In this document: positions 1 through 7,572 of the stretch, piece by piece
Layout: every line of letters begins with the position of its first letter
How positions within the stretch are numbered: position 1 is the stretch's first letter
Origin: an uncultured Ruminococcus sp.
Lineage (GTDB): Bacteria; Bacillota; Clostridia; Oscillospirales; Ruminococcaceae
Direction of reading: 5' to 3'
Length of the DNA stretch: 42,535 bases
Assembly: GCA_902783005.1 (NCBI GenBank)
Contig: CACZPI010000084.1
Coordinates: 1-42,535, forward strand
Program-made: the position numbers and the translations under genes
Notes under the pieces: generated by a model
Told to the model about the DNA's origin: nothing
What the model saw: the letters and a program-made list of their open reading frames with translations, nothing else
Databases searched by the model: none

Positions 1-121
1 GGTGGATGCTTCCTCAGACGGAAAGCTCATAAAGCTCGACTGCGGTCACTATGTATATTCCTTTGAGTATGAGCGCATCAGCAAGGACATGAAGGCGTTC
101 ATTGAGGCGCTGGACAAATGA
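1..121 (+). CDS. C-terminal end of an alpha/beta hydrolase (partial)
   Basis: The reading frame is open from the window edge (codons start at base 2) and stops at TGA 119-121, so only the last 39 residues are visible. They contain a Leu-Asp-Cys-Gly-His-Tyr stretch followed by an amphipathic helix ending FIEALDK. In alpha/beta hydrolases the catalytic His sits in such a GH motif just before the last helix, which is the basis for the family guess. A strong intrinsic terminator starts about 40 bp downstream, fitting the end of a transcription unit. The substrate cannot be judged. It may be related to the complete hydrolase at 550-1761, but too little is visible to align them. Confidence 0.55.
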   Translation, partial: VDASSDGKLIKLDCGHYVYSFEYERISKDMKAFIEALDK

Positions 122-163
122 CCACAGCCTGTTTTCCGTTCCATGCAAGTCCAATGACACTCC

Positions 164-203
164 CCCCTGTTTCTCCGGGTACCCCGGAGGAACGGGGATT
201 TTT
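164..203 (+). terminator. Intrinsic terminator after the first gene
   Basis: A long hairpin of about 15 pairs: CCCC (164-167), one bulged T, GTTTCTCCGGG (169-179), a TAC loop, CCCGGAGGAAC (183-193) and GGGG (194-197). An ATTTTT run follows at 198-203. It lies 43 bp after the stop of the upstream hydrolase. Confidence 0.85.
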
Positions 204-520
204 AATATGGGGGATGGAATCGGGGACAGTCAGTTTGCCATGGTTTACTGCAACCGTGCAAAATGGCAATGGTCGCGGCAAACACTTGCAAATCCGGACA
301 GACAGCCGCATGATCGTGTTCCTTCTGGCAAGCACATCCCGCATGACCGAACGAATGGAGGAGCGCTGCCTGTCCGGTGCTGCATCTGCGCTGATCCCCG
401 AGGAAACCGCCGCGCAGATCCGGGAGATCTTTGCTGCCGGGCAGGCGGATCCGGATGAAGCGATCCTGCGGTCGCAGAAAGGTTAGCGGATTTTTGAAAG
501 CATTGTCTGCCGTTTTCCTC
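204..520 (+). other. Mostly empty stretch with a doubtful small reading frame or gene remnant
   Basis: A frame of 122 codons opens at ATG 118, overlapping the upstream stop as ATGA, and ends at 486. It runs straight through the terminator hairpin at 164-203, which argues against it being translated from that start. The part from about ATG 310 to 486 has third-position GC like the neighbouring genes and a plausible amphipathic tail with many Glu and Ala residues, but no Shine-Dalgarno site precedes it. It may be a decayed gene fragment or a small hypothetical gene. I recognise no family. Confidence 0.25.
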
Positions 521-526
521 TATAAT
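521..526 (+). promoter_or_regulatory. Probable -10 box for the alpha/beta hydrolase
   Basis: TATAAT lies 24 bp upstream of the start codon at 550. The -35 is poor: TTGAAA at 494-499 is 21 bp away, and no better box is at 17 bp. Confidence 0.5.
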
Positions 527-549
527 AGAATTACAGAGGAGGAACAGAT

Positions 550-1761
550 ATGGAACACTACAATATTCACCAGCCCATCCGCTTTACGTCGGGGATGTAT
601 GCCCTGAATGATGAGCCGAATTTCAATTATCAGCTTTGCCGCGTGATCCATTGGAACGGCGGCACTTTGGAGGATGTGCAGCGTGTCGGGAAAAGCATTC
701 ACAGCAGCGCCGACTGGAAGCGCACGCTCATTTCCCTCGGCAATCGGGCGGAGAAGGAAAACCGCATCGCACCGGCGATCGGCTACTATCGCATGAGCGA
801 ATTCTTCATGGAGGATTCCGACCCCGACAAGCTGACATACTACCAGCGTGCAACGGACATGTTTTATGCATATTACCGGGATTATTTTGCAGGAGAAGCA
901 CCGGTGATCGAACGGCACAGCGTAGCCTATGAGGGGGTACAGCTTCCTGTCTGGCATCTCCGGCCGGAAGGGGAACCGAAGGACACCATTCTGCTGCACG
1001 GCGGAAATGACAGCTATATGGAGGAATTTCTGTTCTCGGTGCTGTATCTGCGGGAATGCGGCTTTGAGGTGTATCTGTTTGAAGGGCCGGGGCAGGGGGG
1101 CGTTGTCCGCACGCAGGGCAAGCATTTCACGCATCAGTGGGAGCGCCCTGTCAAGGCCGTGCTGGATCATTTCGGGCTGGCGCATGTAACGATCATCGGC
1201 ATTTCGCTCGGCGGGTATCTTGCGCCTCGTGCAGCAGCATTTGACAAGCGCATTTCCAAGGTGGTCTGCTGGAGCGTATTCCCGAGCTTTCTCGGATCTG
1301 TCATCGGCACGCAGGGCAAAGCGCTTGAAACGGCATTCTATGTCATGATGAAGCTCCGCGCCAGACCGCTTCTGAATCTGGTTTTCGGTCTGAAATGCAG
1401 AAAAGACCCAATGGTGAACTGGGCGATCCGGCACGGCATGTTTGCCTATGAAGCAGACAGCCCCTACGACTGGGCAAAAAAGCTCGAACGCTATGACATC
1501 CGTCCCGTTGCCGGGAGATTGACGCAGGATGTGCTGATCCTTGGGGCAAGCGCGGATCATTTCATTGACTACCACAAGGTCAGTCAGGAGATCGACGCAA
1601 TGGTGAATGTCCGGTCGCTGACATTCCGGCTGTTCACAAAGCAGGAATCCGCGGCGGATCACTGTCAGGTCGGGAATGCAAGGCTTGCACTCGACACGAT
1701 CATGCAATGGATCACGGAGACAAACCGCAAAAATGCAAAAATCGGCACCTTCAGGGAATGA
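550..1761 (+). CDS. Alpha/beta hydrolase, FrsA/dipeptidyl-aminopeptidase-like
   Basis: This 403-residue protein has no signal peptide and should be cytosolic. An oxyanion-type LLHGGNDSY motif lies near residue 147, and the nucleophile elbow GISLGG near residue 217. An acid candidate is in ILGASADHF near residue 331, and a His in the ADHCQVGNA segment near residue 377 completes a serine-hydrolase triad. The long N-terminal helical part before the hydrolase core is typical of the FrsA/DUF1100-like group, usually annotated as peptidase or esterase. The start at 550 is supported by AGAGGAGG about 10 bp upstream. It is a single-gene unit facing the minus-strand transport operon, and both run into the hairpin at 1745-1774. 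Substrate unknown. Confidence 0.85.
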   Translation: MEHYNIHQPIRFTSGMYALNDEPNFNYQLCRVIHWNGGTLEDVQRVGKSIHSSADWKRTLISLGNRAEKENRIAPAIGYYRMSEFFMEDSDPDKLTYYQRATDMFYAYYRDYFAGEAPVIERHSVAYEGVQLPVWHLRPEGEPKDTILLHGGNDSYMEEFLFSVLYLRECGFEVYLFEGPGQGGVVRTQGKHFTHQWERPVKAVLDHFGLAHVTIIGISLGGYLAPRAAAFDKRISKVVCWSVFPSFLGSVIGTQGKALETAFYVMMKLRARPLLNLVFGLKCRKDPMVNWAIRHGMFAYEADSPYDWAKKLERYDIRPVAGRLTQDVLILGASADHFIDYHKVSQEIDAMVNVRSLTFRLFTKQESAADHCQVGNARLALDTIMQWITETNRKNAKIGTFRE

Positions 1762-1774
1762 TCCCTGAAGGTGC
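1745..1774 (-). terminator. Terminator of the transport operon, shared with the convergent hydrolase gene
   Basis: A perfect 13-bp stem (GCACCTTCAGGGA, 1745-1757, with its complement at 1762-1774) has an ATGA loop that contains the stop codon of the plus-strand hydrolase. Read on the minus strand, it is followed by two T-rich runs (CGATTTTTGCATTTTT), so it is a good terminator for the minus-strand operon. It lacks a T-run on the plus side. Confidence 0.8.
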
Positions 1775-1797
1775 TTCATTCTTGGATCGCATTCCGG

Positions 1798-2901
1798 TCA
1801 CGTTTCCGACAGCAAGCCTGCCGCCGCCGCTTCCTCCCGCAGCAGCGCATTTGCCTGCTCTATTGTTCCGAAGTGTTCCCGGCAGCAGATGACGCGCCGG
1901 CAGGTGTGCATGGTTTCCCTTGCCTGCCGCAGGGCAGCTTCCCCGATCGGCTCGAATGCTTCTGCCGCGATCACGCTGCCTGCAAGAGCGGCGGCAGCGG
2001 GGTAGTCAATGTCGTTCTTTGGCAGAATGCCGGCTGCAAACGGGATCCCCTGCCGCCAGAGCCGCCGGTAGACAGGAATGCCGCTGCCGCCCCCGCCGAT
2101 GACGAATACCTCCGGCCTGCCGCGCACGGGCTCCGGTTCTGCGACGCCGTAAAGCGCATGATAGCTCCCCGCAGGCAGGTCATACAGCCGTTCGATATAC
2201 CCGCCGTCAAAGATTTCCTCGGGGGTACCGATGCGCTCGGCTGTTCCGCTGCGGATGCACAGGATCCGGTCGGAAAAGCGCTGTGCGAGATCCAGCTCAT
2301 GCAAGGACTGCACCACGGCGATCTGCTTTTCCCGCACAAGCGCCCGCAGGAGCGTCAGCAGCCGCAGCTTGTGGCGAATATCCAGAAACGAGGTCGGCTC
2401 GTCCAGCACCAGCACAGCCGGTTCCTGCGCAATGGCACGCGCAAGCATCACGCATTGCCGCTGTCCGTCGCTGATCCGCCGGAAATCCTGCTCCCGCAGC
2501 GCAGTCACACCGGCCAGCGCCATGGCTTCCTCCACAATGCGGTGATCCTCTTTGGACAGGATCCCAAGTCTCCCTGTATAGGGATAGCGCCCGGTCTCCA
2601 CGACCTCTTCACATGTCATGCGTTCTGTGCGGATGCGTTCGGTGAGCAGCACGGACATCTGCCGGGCGATTTCCGGTTCCGACAGCGCTGCAAGGCGCGA
2701 CTGCCCCAGAAATACACTTCCGGACACGGCAGGAAGCTGCGCGGCGATCGTCCGCAGAACGGTAGATTTTCCGGCACCGTTTGCCCCGATCAGCGTGAGG
2801 ATCTCACCGCCGCGAATTTCAAAGCTCACGCCGCTGACAATGACCGATCTGCCGTAGCCCGCCGAAAGCGCTCTTGCAGAAAGCACGGATTCTCCGTTCA
2901 T
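1798..2901 (-). CDS. ABC transporter ATPase (FecE/BtuD type) with a C-terminal extension
   Basis: A 367-residue cytoplasmic ATPase. Walker A is GANGAGKST near residue 38, the signature loop is ISDGQ (a variant of LSGGQ) near residue 143, Walker B is VLVLDEPTS near residue 163, and the switch His is in SLHELDLA. The ATPase core ends near residue 250. About 105 residues follow with a Rossmann-like start (VFVIGGGGSG) and conserved-looking IPFAAGILPKNDIDYP and EAFEPIG stretches, which ordinary FecE/BtuD proteins lack. The gene is the last of the riboswitch-led unit. It starts 1 nt after the permease stop, with AAAGGAG just upstream. By context it energises uptake of a corrinoid, cobalt complex or other tetrapyrrole. 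The role of the extension is unknown. Confidence 0.88.
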   Translation of the reverse strand: MNGESVLSARALSAGYGRSVIVSGVSFEIRGGEILTLIGANGAGKSTVLRTIAAQLPAVSGSVFLGQSRLAALSEPEIARQMSVLLTERIRTERMTCEEVVETGRYPYTGRLGILSKEDHRIVEEAMALAGVTALREQDFRRISDGQRQCVMLARAIAQEPAVLVLDEPTSFLDIRHKLRLLTLLRALVREKQIAVVQSLHELDLAQRFSDRILCIRSGTAERIGTPEEIFDGGYIERLYDLPAGSYHALYGVAEPEPVRGRPEVFVIGGGGSGIPVYRRLWRQGIPFAAGILPKNDIDYPAAAALAGSVIAAEAFEPIGEAALRQARETMHTCRRVICCREHFGTIEQANALLREEAAAAGLLSET

Positions 2902-2902
2902 G

Positions 2903-3925
2903 TCACATGCTCCTTTCCCGTTCGCGCCGGATCAGGATCCACAGGACGACCGGTGCGCCGAATACTGCCGTTACCGTGCTGACGCTCAGCTCGAGCGGCG
3001 AAAACAGCATCCGTGCCAGCAGGTCACATCCCATGCAGAATGCCGCCCCGCACAGGAAGGAAGCGGGGATCATGATGATCGGCTTTGCGGTTCCGAACAG
3101 TCCCTTCACCAGATGCGGCACGGCCACGCCGACGAAGGACACCGGCCCTGCAAATGCCGTGACACATGCCGACAGCAGGCTTGACAGCAAAATCAGGAGA
3201 AGCCGGAATACCCGCAGATTCACGCCGAGGTTCTCGGCATAGCTCTCCCCGAGCTGATAGGCAGACAGCGGCTTGGACAGCAGGAATGCCGCTGCGGTGC
3301 CGGTCAGAACGATCACGGTGATCACCCCGATGTCCTCGCGGGCGGTTCCGGAAAAGCTGCCCATTGACCAGTTATGAAGATTGACGATATTTGCATCGTC
3401 TGCAAAGGTGACTGCCAGCTCCGTGACCGCCGAGCAGACATAGCCGATCATGACGCCGCTGATAATGAGCTGTGCCATATTCCGGATCCTGCCGGAGATC
3501 AGCAGAATGATCCCCATGGAAGCCAGGGAACCGGCGAAGGACGCCGCGACCAGTGACCCGGCATGCAGCGCGATGCCGCTTTGCAGGGAGGCGATCATGG
3601 CCAGTGCCACGGTCAGCTTTGCGCCCGAGGAAATCCCCAGCACGAAGGGCCCCGCGATCGGATTGGCAAAGAAGGTCTGCAAAAGAAATCCCGCCACCGA
3701 CAGCGCACCGCCCAGCAGCAGCGCCGCCGCCGCACGCGGGAGCCGGATGTCCAGCAGAATGCGCCGTGCAGCTTCGTCCGCAGACTGCCCCGTCAGCACC
3801 TCCCGGACAGTCTCGATAGAAATGCTGCTGCTGCCCGTGACCGTTTCCAGAAGAAAAAATACGGCGCACAGCACCCCGAGCAGGAGAAATCCGCCAAACC
3901 TTCGCAGCATTCGTTTCTGATCCAT
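2903..3925 (-). CDS. FecCD/BtuC-family ABC permease
   Basis: A 340-residue, very hydrophobic protein with about nine or ten membrane segments and typical FecCD landmarks: RLPRAAAALLLGGALSVAG near the first third, then NPIAGPFVLGISSGA, GPVSFVGVAVPHLVKGLFG and a C-terminal GAPVVLWIL. Full length for the family. Only one permease gene is present, so the channel is probably a homodimer as in BtuCD or HmuUV. The ATG at 3925 has GGGGGAG upstream and lies 13 bp after the binding-protein stop. Together with the flanking genes it forms a complete ABC importer. Family members carry vitamin B12, heme and ferric siderophores, and the riboswitch upstream favours a corrinoid or cobalt-related ligand. Confidence 0.9.
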   Translation of the reverse strand: MDQKRMLRRFGGFLLLGVLCAVFFLLETVTGSSSISIETVREVLTGQSADEAARRILLDIRLPRAAAALLLGGALSVAGFLLQTFFANPIAGPFVLGISSGAKLTVALAMIASLQSGIALHAGSLVAASFAGSLASMGIILLISGRIRNMAQLIISGVMIGYVCSAVTELAVTFADDANIVNLHNWSMGSFSGTAREDIGVITVIVLTGTAAAFLLSKPLSAYQLGESYAENLGVNLRVFRLLLILLSSLLSACVTAFAGPVSFVGVAVPHLVKGLFGTAKPIIMIPASFLCGAAFCMGCDLLARMLFSPLELSVSTVTAVFGAPVVLWILIRRERERSM

Positions 3926-3938
3926 AGCATTCTCCCCC

Positions 3939-5078
3939 TTAACGCAGACGGTGCAGGAAGGTCAGCGCATCGGCATCCTCTGCCTGTCCGTTGAAGATGC
4001 AGTTGAGATCGGCGATCATTTCCGCCGCGCCGGTGGTCTGCTGAAATAGATTTTGTCCCGTACACCAGACATGATCCTCTTTGACGGCGCGAAAATCGGC
4101 AAAAATGCTGCTTTTGGAAAGTAACGCATCCAGATCATCCAGATCCCCTTCAATGGTGCTGTTGTAAATGAGGTAATCGGCATCCCGCGCCGCATCGTAA
4201 AAGGCTTCCATCTGAATATTCATGGTGGACAGGGCATTTTCCTCCACGGAAAGGTCTTCTGCCGTAAAGCAGTAGCGCCCGCCGGCCAGTGCGATCATCT
4301 GCGAGACATAATCGCCGGGCTTGCGGATGGTGACCGATCCGTTGGAATTGACGGAAAAGAATGCCGCAGTCGGGCGCTCCTCCTCCGGAATGTCCGGGAT
4401 CTCCAGCGTTTCAAAGCGGCTTGTCCTTTCGGCAAATGTGGCCTGTGCCTCCGCTTCTCTTCCAAGGAGCAGGCCGTAGAGCTTCATCCATTCCATCCGT
4501 CCGAGCGGGTGCGATTCATAGCTTGAACGCTCGGTAAGTACGGGAATGCCGAGCGTTTCGATTTTCTCGCGCACCTCCGGGCTGTGGTAGATCATTGTGG
4601 ATTCCACCGCCAGACCGCATCCGGATGCCGTAAGCTGTTCGTAATCCGGCGCACTGTATTTCCCGATATAGGACATCTGTCCGGATGCAAGCGCTTCCTG
4701 AACGGCAGGCAGCGCCCAGCTCTCCGGTGCGGTCGAGGTCATTTCCACCGCATCCAGACCGCCGGCTGCATCAAACAGATCCATTGCCGAGGATGCCGCC
4801 ACATACAGATGCGTCAACGGCTGCTGCAAAACGGTCATTTCCTCCGCACCGTCAGGGATCGCCGCATCCTCCGGAACCAGCAGGAAGGTGTCCTCCGTTC
4901 CGATCCGGATGACGGCATACCCGCCCTCGCAGTAATCCACGGAAAACTGCGACGCATAGGAAAGCTCCATATGTCCCGTCACCGCCGGCAGCGCACCGGA
5001 TGCCGGCTCCGGTGCGGCCGCACAGCCTGTCATGCCAAGCAGGAGCGCAGCGGTGACGATTCCGGTGATCCTGCGCAT
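3939..5078 (-). CDS. Substrate-binding lipoprotein of the ABC importer (BtuF/FecB type)
   Basis: The chosen ATG at 5078 gives a 379-residue protein beginning MRRITGIVTAALLLG, with a lipobox ending in Cys (GMTGC), so it is a membrane-anchored lipoprotein. The start lies 1 nt after the upstream stop. A longer in-frame start at 5135 would bury the signal peptide and is unlikely. The body resembles class III periplasmic-binding proteins: an early TDxF-like beta region, AVEMTSTAPESW, a long helix around MEWMKLYGLLLGREAEA, and a second lobe with GDYVSQMIALAGG and a DYLIYNST strand. It sits between the permease and the NEAT-like lipoprotein and should deliver ligand to the permease. Which tetrapyrrole it binds cannot be read from sequence. 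Confidence 0.82.
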   Translation of the reverse strand: MRRITGIVTAALLLGMTGCAAAPEPASGALPAVTGHMELSYASQFSVDYCEGGYAVIRIGTEDTFLLVPEDAAIPDGAEEMTVLQQPLTHLYVAASSAMDLFDAAGGLDAVEMTSTAPESWALPAVQEALASGQMSYIGKYSAPDYEQLTASGCGLAVESTMIYHSPEVREKIETLGIPVLTERSSYESHPLGRMEWMKLYGLLLGREAEAQATFAERTSRFETLEIPDIPEEERPTAAFFSVNSNGSVTIRKPGDYVSQMIALAGGRYCFTAEDLSVEENALSTMNIQMEAFYDAARDADYLIYNSTIEGDLDDLDALLSKSSIFADFRAVKEDHVWCTGQNLFQQTTGAAEMIADLNCIFNGQAEDADALTFLHRLR

Positions 5079-5079
5079 A

Positions 5080-5979
5080 TCAGCCGGCTGCCCGGATCGA
5101 CGCAGGATCGAAATACAGGGTATATTCGATCTCATACGGCACGCTCATTGCAGTAGTATCGGCGCTCACGGGCATCCGGTAGCCGAATCCTGTCACCGGG
5201 ATCTCAAATACGGAATGTCCGTCGATGATCTCGGGCAGGTATTTCTCCCCGCCAACCAGCATGTAATCGTACTTGTCACTGCTCCAGATGATCTGTGCAA
5301 ATGCGCTGCCGTCTGCAACCGTCAGCGCGGCAGGGGACTGCACACTGGCCTTGCCGGAGCCGCCCTCCAGCGTGACGCTGACTGTATATGCACCGTCTGC
5401 CAGCCCGAGATCCTCCACGCTTTGGTACTGCTGCACGGCAAATGCCTCTGCCGGGAGCGAATCTGCCCGGAATACCAGCGTTCTGCCATACCATTCCTGC
5501 TTCTTTTTGCTCAGGGCAGCGCAGATGATCTCCTTGTCGAGCGCTTCGACCGGAAGCGTGAACCAGCGCTCGCCGTCTGCCTCCTCAAAGGGAATGCGCT
5601 CTTCTTCGGAAGCTGCCGCTGCTTCCTGCTCCGTGCCGAGGAACATGGCATCGTAGCTGGTGCTGCCGGTATTGATGCGGGCGGTCATGGCGCCGTCCGC
5701 CACGGTCAGCTCGCATGCCGTGACCTTGAACATGGAGGAGCTGGAATCCACCTGAATGGAATAGCTCCCGTCATGCAGCGCATCGGCAAAGACCGGCTCC
5801 ATGCCCTCAAATCCGACCTCCTCCTGCGGGGCAGTCTCATGTGTGGTTTCCGCGGCGGCGGTTTCGGCAGGAACGGCGGCTTCCGTGGGAACAGTGGTTT
5901 CCGCCGGGGCAGCGGGCGCTGCCGTGCAGCCGGTCAGGAAGAGAAATGCCAGAAGCGTGATCCGGAGTTTTGCTTTCAT
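5080..5979 (-). CDS. Lipoprotein with two NEAT-like domains
   Basis: A 299-residue protein with a lipoprotein signal (lipobox FLTGC) followed by a Thr/Ala/Glu-rich spacer of about 35 residues. Two related beta-rich domains follow, at roughly residues 65-170 and 190-295. Both share DG-x-Y near the start, LTVADG in the middle, a YD-x-M segment, an F-x-(I/L)-PV strand and a terminal L-x-F strand. The second has Tyr-Glu-Ile-Glu-Tyr, a YxxxY pattern like the heme-binding strand of NEAT domains; the first has only WYGR there. NEAT homology is inferred from this pattern. Three ATGs are in tandem at 5985, 5982 and 5979; GAGGTGA at 5986-5992 is best spaced for 5979. It probably captures a tetrapyrrole outside the cell. 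Confidence 0.7.
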   Translation of the reverse strand: MKAKLRITLLAFLFLTGCTAAPAAPAETTVPTEAAVPAETAAAETTHETAPQEEVGFEGMEPVFADALHDGSYSIQVDSSSSMFKVTACELTVADGAMTARINTGSTSYDAMFLGTEQEAAAASEEERIPFEEADGERWFTLPVEALDKEIICAALSKKKQEWYGRTLVFRADSLPAEAFAVQQYQSVEDLGLADGAYTVSVTLEGGSGKASVQSPAALTVADGSAFAQIIWSSDKYDYMLVGGEKYLPEIIDGHSVFEIPVTGFGYRMPVSADTTAMSVPYEIEYTLYFDPASIRAAG

Positions 5980-6001
5980 CATCATTCACCTCATATAGGG
6001 A

Positions 6002-6027
6002 GATCGGGCAGACAATGCCGCCCGATC
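6002..6027 (-). other. Intercistronic hairpin between cbiK and the NEAT-like gene
   Basis: GATCGGGC (6002-6009) and GCCCGATC (6020-6027) form a perfect 8-bp stem with a 10-nt loop. No T-run follows on either strand, so it is not a standard terminator. It may affect mRNA processing or the relative level of the two lipoproteins. Confidence 0.5.
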
Positions 6028-6040
6028 CGTATTTTGTGTG

Positions 6041-7087
6041 TTATTCTGCAAGGGAGTCGATCGCAGCCTGTGCGTGCTCGGTGTAGAGCTGACGGATGTC
6101 CTCATTCTCGCCAAGACCGCGCAGGAGGCATGTTACCTCGTAGCCGGCATTCTCAAAGACCGACTTCCAGGAATCCTCCTCATCGCCTGCCATGTCATTG
6201 TTGGCATGATCGCCGGCAACGACCATCAGCGGTTCAAGAATGACACGCTCATAGTCACCTGCCTGTACAGCAGCCAGTACATCGTCAACGGAAGGCGATG
6301 CCTCTACGGTGCCGACGAAATAGTTCTCATAGCCGTCGGCCGTCAGAAGATCCTGCATCTGCTGGTACACGGCATTGGAATCCGCCTCGGTGCCGTGACC
6401 CATGAAGCAGATGGCGGTCTTGCCGTCGTCATATTCTGCCGTCCAGTCCACAATGGCCTGCTCCACGCGCTTGAAATCGTCATCGCTCGTGAGCAGCGGC
6501 TCACCGAATACGACCTGATCGAATGCATCGGCATAGCCGCCGACCTGTGCCACCAGGTCATTGTATTCCAGACCGTGCATCAGGTGTGTCGGCTGTACGA
6601 CAAGCGTCTTGACGCCGTTATCCATCGCACGCTCCAGTGCGGCATCCACATCGTCGATCAGGAAGCCGTCACGGCGGTTCACATGGTCAATGATGATATT
6701 GGCCGTGAAGCCGCGGCGCACGGAAAAGTCCGGGAATGCTTCTTCCAGCGAATTTTCGATCGCGCCGATGGTCAGGCGGCGGCTGTCATTGAAGCTCGTG
6801 CCGAAGCTGAGCACCAGCAGCTCCTTGTCACCGATGTCATCCTGGTTGCGGATGTTGTCGAGGGAGGCATCACCGGTGTCGTAATTCTCCTCGTCCTCTT
6901 CCTCCTCGGCTTCCTCCTCCGTAGGGGCATCGGTCTCCGCCTCAGTGGGCGCTTCCGTTACAGCCTCGGTAGCAGCTTCGGTGGCAGCCGGCTCTGTGGA
7001 AACAGAGGACGTATTCCCGCTGCCGCAGGCAGTCATTGCCGCAGCCGCAACAGTCAGGCTCAGAAGAAGTGCAGTCATTCTTTTCAT
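6041..7087 (-). CDS. cbiK: CbiK-type (cobalto)chelatase carried as a surface lipoprotein
   Basis: A 348-residue protein. Residues 1-20 form a signal peptide with lipobox MTAC, then an acidic Thr/Glu linker to about residue 75, then a complete CbiK fold starting ELLVLSFGTSF. The two metal-site histidines of the CbiK family are present as His231 in GHGTE and His294 in AGDHANNDM, spaced as in the Salmonella enzyme (His145 and His207). The family inserts Co(II) into sirohydrochlorin. A lipid-anchored form must act outside the membrane, as the periplasmic CbiK of Desulfovibrio does, so its true substrate may be a scavenged tetrapyrrole. ATG 7087 is preceded by AAAGGA. It is the first gene after the cobalamin riboswitch and is followed by the NEAT-like and ABC genes. 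Confidence 0.88.
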   Translation of the reverse strand: MKRMTALLLSLTVAAAAMTACGSGNTSSVSTEPAATEAATEAVTEAPTEAETDAPTEEEAEEEEDEENYDTGDASLDNIRNQDDIGDKELLVLSFGTSFNDSRRLTIGAIENSLEEAFPDFSVRRGFTANIIIDHVNRRDGFLIDDVDAALERAMDNGVKTLVVQPTHLMHGLEYNDLVAQVGGYADAFDQVVFGEPLLTSDDDFKRVEQAIVDWTAEYDDGKTAICFMGHGTEADSNAVYQQMQDLLTADGYENYFVGTVEASPSVDDVLAAVQAGDYERVILEPLMVVAGDHANNDMAGDEEDSWKSVFENAGYEVTCLLRGLGENEDIRQLYTEHAQAAIDSLAE

Positions 7088-7135
7088 GTCAAACCAATCC
7101 TTTCGCAATTGAAGGGTATAGGTCGTCATAGATGC

Positions 7136-7163
7136 AAAAAAACCTCCTGCATGGGGCAGAAGG
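7136..7163 (-). terminator. Intrinsic terminator of the riboswitch leader
   Basis: On the minus strand CCTTCTGC pairs with GCAGGAGG around a CCCAT loop and is followed by seven T residues. It ends 48 bp before the cbiK start. A GGCATT/AATGCC hairpin just upstream overlaps the stem base by two nucleotides and could compete with it. It is probably the expression platform of the riboswitch, stopping transcription when ligand is bound. Confidence 0.8.
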
Positions 7164-7258
7164 CATTGCAAACAGACCCTGCCGGAATGCCGGAGAGTCC
7201 CATACAGTACGATCAATACCTCGTGATCTGAATCCCGCAAAAGGGGGATTCTGTACCA

Positions 7259-7467
7259 GCAAAAACGGCAGGTTTCCTGACTCAGGGATCCATGCGGTAT
7301 GGCAGCCTTCCCGATTGCTCAGTGACGCCGCGCGGGGAATCGCTCCCTTGCGGATGGCATACCGCTCCTCCATTACAGTGACGAGATCGTGCAGGATTTT
7401 CACCTGCTTCCCTTTTACCCTCCGGCCTGACCGCGGATCATCCGCCGCCATCGGAGGCACCGTCTGC
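7259..7467 (-). promoter_or_regulatory. Cobalamin (AdoCbl-type) riboswitch
   Basis: Read on the minus strand, the leader carries the cobalamin-riboswitch core: TAAAAGGGAAGCAGGTGAAAATCC (7397-7420), the CACTGTAA element near 7372-7380, a long variable arm with GGTATGCC/GGCATACC-type pairing, and the 3' GTCAGGAAACCTGCC box at 7266-7280. A closing helix can form between the minus-strand ACGG near 7460 and CCGT near 7267. It is followed by the leader terminator at 7136-7163 and preceded by a sigma-A promoter at 7500-7528. It should switch off cbiK and the downstream transport genes when cobalamin is plentiful. Confidence 0.93.
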
Positions 7468-7499
7468 TTATTCAGTTGTGATGTTCATGAACATCTCAT

Positions 7500-7528
7500 A
7501 TTATAGCAAAAGCTGACCAAAAATGCAA
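7500..7528 (-). promoter_or_regulatory. Sigma-A promoter of the riboswitch-led operon
   Basis: On the minus strand the -35 TTGCAT (7523-7528) and -10 TATAAT (7500-7505) are separated by 17 bp. Transcription would start about 30 bp before the riboswitch. The promoter lies 45 bp downstream of the cbiC stop with no terminator between, so the biosynthesis operon may also read into this leader. Confidence 0.75.
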
Positions 7529-7572
7529 GCGATCCACGAAAAATAGCTTTTTTTGACAAATCCTCTGCACTT

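Noticed and set aside
118-486. A 122-codon plus-strand frame overlapping the upstream stop as ATGA
   Set aside because: It crosses a strong terminator and its first half has no protein-like character. It is listed only as a doubtful frame or remnant.
520-1779. A long minus-strand frame opposite the alpha/beta hydrolase
   Set aside because: The plus strand has the catalytic motifs, promoter and ribosome site; the minus frame has no recognisable protein features.
6002-6027. A terminator between cbiK and the NEAT-like gene
   Set aside because: The hairpin has no T-run, and the next gene follows immediately with its own ribosome site.
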